This document shows, one piece after another, positions 6,210 through 9,183 of a stretch of DNA of 9,183 nt. Under the pieces are notes generated by a model. It saw only the letters and a list, made by a program, of their open reading frames with translations, did no database searches and was not told the DNA's origin. The stretch spans positions 1-9,183 of the forward strand of contig CAKVCP010000088.1 of assembly GCA_934725735.1 (NCBI GenBank), given 5' to 3'. Positions within the stretch are counted from its first letter, which is position 1. Every line of letters begins with the position of its first letter. Source of the stretch: an uncultured Thermoguttaceae bacterium. Lineage in GTDB: Bacteria > Planctomycetota > Planctomycetia > Pirellulales > Thermoguttaceae. The position numbers were made by a program, and so were the translations under genes.

Positions 6210-6238
6210 TTGTTTCAGGATTAAGATTATATTAGAAT
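6210..6238 (+). promoter_or_regulatory. Candidate promoter for the lemA-M48 operon
   Basis: TTGTTT (6210-6215) and TAGAAT (6233-6238) are separated by exactly 17 nt, giving a transcript start near 6245 and a leader of about 70 nt. It lies back to back with the - strand riboswitch promoter. An imperfect inverted repeat (GAGTTCGT 6239-6246 with ACGAACCTC 6262-6270) follows in the leader. Confidence 0.5.
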
Positions 6239-6316
6239 GAGTTCGTTGTTGCGTCGTTTTGACGAACCTCTGAAATTGTCCGCGAAAAACTTAAAGAAGG
6301 ATTAGGACTGCTTTCT

Positions 6317-6910
6317 ATGACGCCTGTAATTTTGATCGCCTTAGCGGCGTTTGGACTTTTGATCGTTTTGTGGATGGTAAGCGTTTACAATGGTCTTGTG
6401 AAACTAAGACAGCGTTACAAGAACGCTTACGCTCAGATCGACGTTCAACTGAAACGACGATACGACCTCATTCCCAATCTTGTCGAGACGGCAAAATCTT
6501 TTATGAAACATGAGTCGGAAACCCTTGAGGCCGTTATTCGAGCGAGGTCTGGGGCGATGGCGGCCAATAAAGAGGCGTTAGCGAACCCCGGCGATCAAAG
6601 CGCCATGTCGCGCGTCTCCGCAGCCGAAGGCGCGTTGCACGGCGCGTTGCACGGTTTTTGGGGGTTGTCGGAGTCGTATCCCGAGCTGAGTTCCAATCAG
6701 AATATGTTGGCCCTTCAGGAAGAATTGACGTCGACTGAGAACAAGATTGGCTTCGCGCGTCAGTCTTATAACGACAGCGTGACGGCTTACAATACCTCTC
6801 GAGAGACGTTTCCGAACAATATTTTGGCCGGCGTCTTTGGATTCCTTCCGGCGGCTCTCTTTGAATTAGCCGACCCGCTTGAACGCGAAGCGCCGAAGGT
6901 TAAGTTCTGA
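6317..6910 (+). CDS. lemA: LemA family membrane protein
   Basis: A 197-residue protein with an N-terminal membrane helix (about residues 4-24) followed by the LemA helical bundle. The family core is plain: YNGLVKLRQRYKNAYAQIDV, then QLKRRYDLIPNLVETAKSFMKHE, LEAVIRARS, AEGALHGALHGFWGLSESYPEL and NKIGFARQSYNDSVTAYN. Length fits the family (about 180-200). ATG 6317 is chosen because the helix starts there; only a weak AGG (6304-6306) precedes it. LemA proteins are anchored in the cytoplasmic membrane and have no firmly established biochemical role; they are often encoded beside M48 (HtpX-like) peptidases, as here with a 54-nt gap. They are probably co-transcribed. Two identical 12-nt units (6629-6652) encode GALH twice, though this position is similar in ordinary LemA proteins. 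Confidence 0.93.
   Translation: MTPVILIALAAFGLLIVLWMVSVYNGLVKLRQRYKNAYAQIDVQLKRRYDLIPNLVETAKSFMKHESETLEAVIRARSGAMAANKEALANPGDQSAMSRVSAAEGALHGALHGFWGLSESYPELSSNQNMLALQEELTSTENKIGFARQSYNDSVTAYNTSRETFPNNILAGVFGFLPAALFELADPLEREAPKVKF
6629..6652 (+). repeat. 12-nt tandem duplication in lemA
   Basis: GGCGCGTTGCAC occurs twice in direct tandem (6629-6640, 6641-6652) and encodes GALHGALH. It is in frame and falls in a segment that normally reads roughly AExxLxGALxxL, so it probably does not disturb the fold. Confidence 0.7.
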
Positions 6911-6964
6911 ACGTCGCCTCAAAGTTTGCTATCTTGAATTCTCCCTTCCTCAAGGTTTGCCGTC

Positions 6965-9088
6965 ATGGACTTTTTTGAAAGCCAAGATCGAGCCCGCGCC
7001 CTGTCGGTTCGACTCACAATTCTTTTTACGTTGTCTGTCGTTCTTACGATCGTGTTGGTTCATTGTTTCGTCTCTGCGGTCGTTGCGATGCTTTATTACT
7101 CCGACTACATGGGAATTGGGATGAAGCAATTCTTTTATAGTAAGCTAACTTCTCCGCTCCTAATTCTGACGGATTGCTCGCTTACCGTGTTGATGATCTT
7201 TTCAGGGATGCTCTTTAAATCAGCGCAGGTAAAGAAAGGGGGAAGCGATAAGGTTCTTAGCTCTCTCAATGCGACGATGGTACCTCGCAATTCCTCTGAT
7301 CCGCGAGAGCGGAGGTTATACAACGTCGTCGAAGAAATGTCGATCGCGTCTGGCGTCCCCGTCCCTCGCGTTTTTATCATAAAAGGCGTCGACGGAATCA
7401 ATGCCTGCGCGGTTGGCCTTTCTCCTGAAAACGCCGCGATTTGCGTTACGGAAGGCGCTTTGAAGCATTTAAAACGAGACGAACTTCAAGGGGTTGTCGC
7501 GCACGAATTTAGTCATATTTACCATAGTGATATGTCGCTAAATATGCGACTGCTCGCCATCTTGTTTGGAGTCGAACTGATCGTAATTTTGGGAACCTAC
7601 ACGTTCCAAATGGCCTTCACTTCCACTCGAGAGTACGACCCTAAAACGAAGTTATCCCTTTTTTTCCTTTTGATAGGAATGGGGATAAGCCTTATAGTCA
7701 TCGGGTGGTCTGGTCTTATGTTCGGCAACATGATGCGCGCGGCGGTGACGCGTCAACGCGAATACTTAGCGGACGCGTCCGCCATTCAATTTACGCGTAA
7801 TCCGGAAGGATTGGCGAGCGCGCTGAAAAAAATTGGAGGGGCCGGCGTCGAAACTTCCGTCGGCGGGAAAGGCGCGCAACAGGCGGCGCATTTCTTCTTT
7901 GCGCCCGTTTTCAAACCTGGGATCATGCTCGCGCTCTTTCGCACGCATCCGCCTCTTCGCAAGCGAATCAAGACGATTGATCCGTCTTTTGACGGCGTCT
8001 TCCCTGCCTATGACGCCTCCTCGGAAGATGAGACGATCTTCAGACCGTCTGACGTCGACGTCTCTAATATCTCTCTGTTCGCGGATTCCTCGAAGAACGT
8101 AACGGTGGGCGACTCCGTAGATGAGAATGACGCCTCTAGCGTTTCTAACGCGGATTCTTCGAGCGTAACGGTGGACGACGCCTTCGTCGAGAGCGACGCT
8201 TCTAGCGTTTCCAGCGCGGATTCGACTCCAGCGCCTTCCTCGTCCTCCGAGCGTCGTTCTTTGCCTCAGGAACTTTATGGCGACGGATGTAAGTTGGAAA
8301 AAGACGGCGAAAATCTCCTTGAAGAACGAATTCCGACTCCACTTTTGCCCGCGCTAGACGAGTTTATTTCTTCTGTCGTGAACGCTCGAGCGGTTGTGTT
8401 TTCCGTACTTCTGGATAAGGACTCTAGAATCAAGGCAATCCAACGCGAGGGCCTCCGGAAAAGGTATCCGAGTTCTTCAGACAATGAATCGCTAGAAAAG
8501 GCGATTTCCCTTGTTGAAGGGCTTTCCGACACAACGCGTCTTCAGGTTGTTCGAATCTGTATTCCTCTTCTTAAAACGATGACTTCCGGAGAATATGATT
8601 CCTTCCGCCAGGCGACGTTTTTCCTGTGCTGCGTCGATAAACGACTCGACGTGTTTGAATATACGTTGCAATGTCTAGCGATTCGCGAACTTGACGTTTT
8701 CTTCGGCCTTTTAGCGCCGATGGAAATCAAATACAATACGGCGTCAAGCGCGAAAGATCGTCTTGTGAACGTCTTGGCGGCTTTAGCGTCGCAGGGCGCT
8801 TTGAAAGAAGGGGACGCTGAATTGGCGTTTGAAAAGGGATTCTCGGGGCTCGGAATTTCTGCGGCGTTCCCACCTGCGGAATCGATCTCGTTGCGCTCGT
8901 TTACCGAGTCGCTCAACGAACTTGCCAAGTCCTCGCCTCAATTGAAGAAACGCGTGATGGAGGCATGCTGGCGCTGCGTTCTTTACGACGAAGTCGTCAC
9001 GGAACGCGAATTGGTTCTTATCAGCGCCATTGCGGCGGCTTTAGGAATTCCGGCGCCATTTTGGCAGAGTAAAAATATCGAGGCTTAG
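6965..9088 (+). CDS. M48 family metallopeptidase with TerB-like C-terminal region
   Basis: A 707-residue membrane zinc peptidase. Two N-terminal membrane helices (about 17-42 and 62-84) precede the catalytic part: VAHEFSHIYHSD with HExxH at His180-His184, two more helices (about 195-218 and 231-253), and RQREYLAD with the probable third zinc ligand Glu266. THPPLRKRI (327-335) is the usual M48 motif. HtpX alone is about 290 residues; here about 350 extra follow. Residues 350-435 are an acidic Ser/Asp linker with two imperfect repeats (ADSS..VTV.D...E.DASSVS). Residues 455-707 are a helical region with ARAVVFSVLLDKD (474-486) and a TerB-like end (ACWRCVLYDEVVTERELVLI and following). I recall similar C-termini in other LemA-linked M48 proteins. 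It probably cleaves membrane proteins during quality control. The start is ATG 6965 with AAGG 9 nt upstream. Confidence 0.92.
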   Translation: MDFFESQDRARALSVRLTILFTLSVVLTIVLVHCFVSAVVAMLYYSDYMGIGMKQFFYSKLTSPLLILTDCSLTVLMIFSGMLFKSAQVKKGGSDKVLSSLNATMVPRNSSDPRERRLYNVVEEMSIASGVPVPRVFIIKGVDGINACAVGLSPENAAICVTEGALKHLKRDELQGVVAHEFSHIYHSDMSLNMRLLAILFGVELIVILGTYTFQMAFTSTREYDPKTKLSLFFLLIGMGISLIVIGWSGLMFGNMMRAAVTRQREYLADASAIQFTRNPEGLASALKKIGGAGVETSVGGKGAQQAAHFFFAPVFKPGIMLALFRTHPPLRKRIKTIDPSFDGVFPAYDASSEDETIFRPSDVDVSNISLFADSSKNVTVGDSVDENDASSVSNADSSSVTVDDAFVESDASSVSSADSTPAPSSSSERRSLPQELYGDGCKLEKDGENLLEERIPTPLLPALDEFISSVVNARAVVFSVLLDKDSRIKAIQREGLRKRYPSSSDNESLEKAISLVEGLSDTTRLQVVRICIPLLKTMTSGEYDSFRQATFFLCCVDKRLDVFEYTLQCLAIRELDVFFGLLAPMEIKYNTASSAKDRLVNVLAALASQGALKEGDAELAFEKGFSGLGISAAFPPAESISLRSFTESLNELAKSSPQLKKRVMEACWRCVLYDEVVTERELVLISAIAAALGIPAPFWQSKNIEA
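8081..8235 (+). repeat. 66-69-nt imperfect tandem repeat in the M48 linker
   Basis: Units begin at GCGGATTC: 8081-8149 (69 nt), 8150-8215 (66 nt) and a partial third from 8216. They encode ADSSKNVTVGDSVDENDASS and ADSSSVTVDDAFVESDASSV-type repeats. Conserved blocks include GTAACGGTG and CTAGCGTTTC. The array lies between the catalytic and C-terminal domains, so length changes should be tolerated. Confidence 0.75.
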
Positions 9089-9106
9089 CCTTTTTAGCCT
9101 GGTTTG

Positions 9107-9115
9107 TGCTATAAT
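9107..9115 (+). promoter_or_regulatory. Extended -10 promoter for the next gene
   Basis: TGCTATAAT (9107-9115) is a perfect extended -10 element (TGnTATAAT). No good -35 is seen, which such promoters tolerate. It begins 18 nt after the M48 stop and would give a leader of about 60 nt into the gene starting beyond the window. No convincing terminator separates it from the M48 gene; only a 4-bp AGGC/GCCT stem with a T-run overlaps the stop. Confidence 0.55.
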
Positions 9116-9169
9116 CATAGTCCGCTTCTGCGTTGTACAGCGCGTTTTTATTATTTTGGTCTTCTGTAA

Positions 9170-9175
9170 GGGAGG
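9170..9175 (+). promoter_or_regulatory. Strong Shine-Dalgarno for a gene starting at the window edge
   Basis: GGGAGG (within AAGGGAGGT) is followed by 8 nt to the end of the window, an ideal spacing for a start codon at the next base. With the extended -10 promoter it indicates a separately transcribed + strand gene whose coding part is not visible. Confidence 0.6.
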
Positions 9176-9183
9176 TTTATTAT

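Noticed and set aside
6226..6231. Perfect TATAAT on the - strand as the riboswitch promoter
   Set aside because: No reasonable -35 box lies 16-18 nt upstream on that strand, while TTGACA at 6193-6188 offers a better -35 nearer the aptamer. Kept only as an alternative.
9081..9100. Possible terminator overlapping the M48 stop codon (AGGC-TTA-GCCT followed by TTTT)
   Set aside because: The stem is only 4 bp and overlaps the stop codon; too weak to call an intrinsic terminator.

Overview
The window looks chromosomal and most likely comes from a planctomycete (Planctomycetota), perhaps a moderate-GC, gut-type Pirellulales lineage. The case rests on a DUF11 protein of the type I associate with planctomycetes, a secreted multi-EF-hand protein, and a prepilin-like DUF1559 protein (FTLVELLVV N-terminus, C-terminal H-x9-DG), a family greatly expanded in this phylum. 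The exact taxon is an inference.

Layout, left to right. (1) Positions 3-1001 (+) hold the 3' part of a DUF11 protein, followed by a stem-loop terminator. (2) Positions 1230-3038 (+) hold a 602-residue hypothetical protein behind a good promoter. Its C-terminal half resembles a module I know from proteins of conjugative elements and phages. It ends in a strong terminator that also serves the convergent gene. (3) Positions 3185-4603 (-) hold a secreted protein with five canonical EF-hands, Gly/Met/Pro/Gln-rich repeat linkers and a structured 5' leader. (4) Positions 4844-5782 (-) hold the DUF1559 pseudopilin-like gene with its own terminator. (5) Positions 5783-6316 contain no protein gene but carry a clear cobalamin (B12) riboswitch on the - strand, reading into the DUF1559 gene, plus a hairpin that would cover that gene's Shine-Dalgarno sequence. 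(6) Positions 6317-6910 and 6965-9088 (+) form a LemA / M48 metallopeptidase pair. The peptidase has a long repetitive acidic-Ser linker and a helical, TerB-like C-terminal region. (7) The last ~75 bases hold an extended -10 promoter and a strong SD for a gene starting just outside the window.

The most notable observation is the B12 riboswitch controlling a single DUF1559 gene. RF00174-type switches normally control cobalamin synthesis or transport, or B12-independent isozymes. A pseudopilin-like surface protein under B12 control suggests a role in B12 capture, or a B12-responsive surface structure. The riboswitch is directly visible from conserved core motifs and a perfect 8-bp closing stem; the functional link is an inference.
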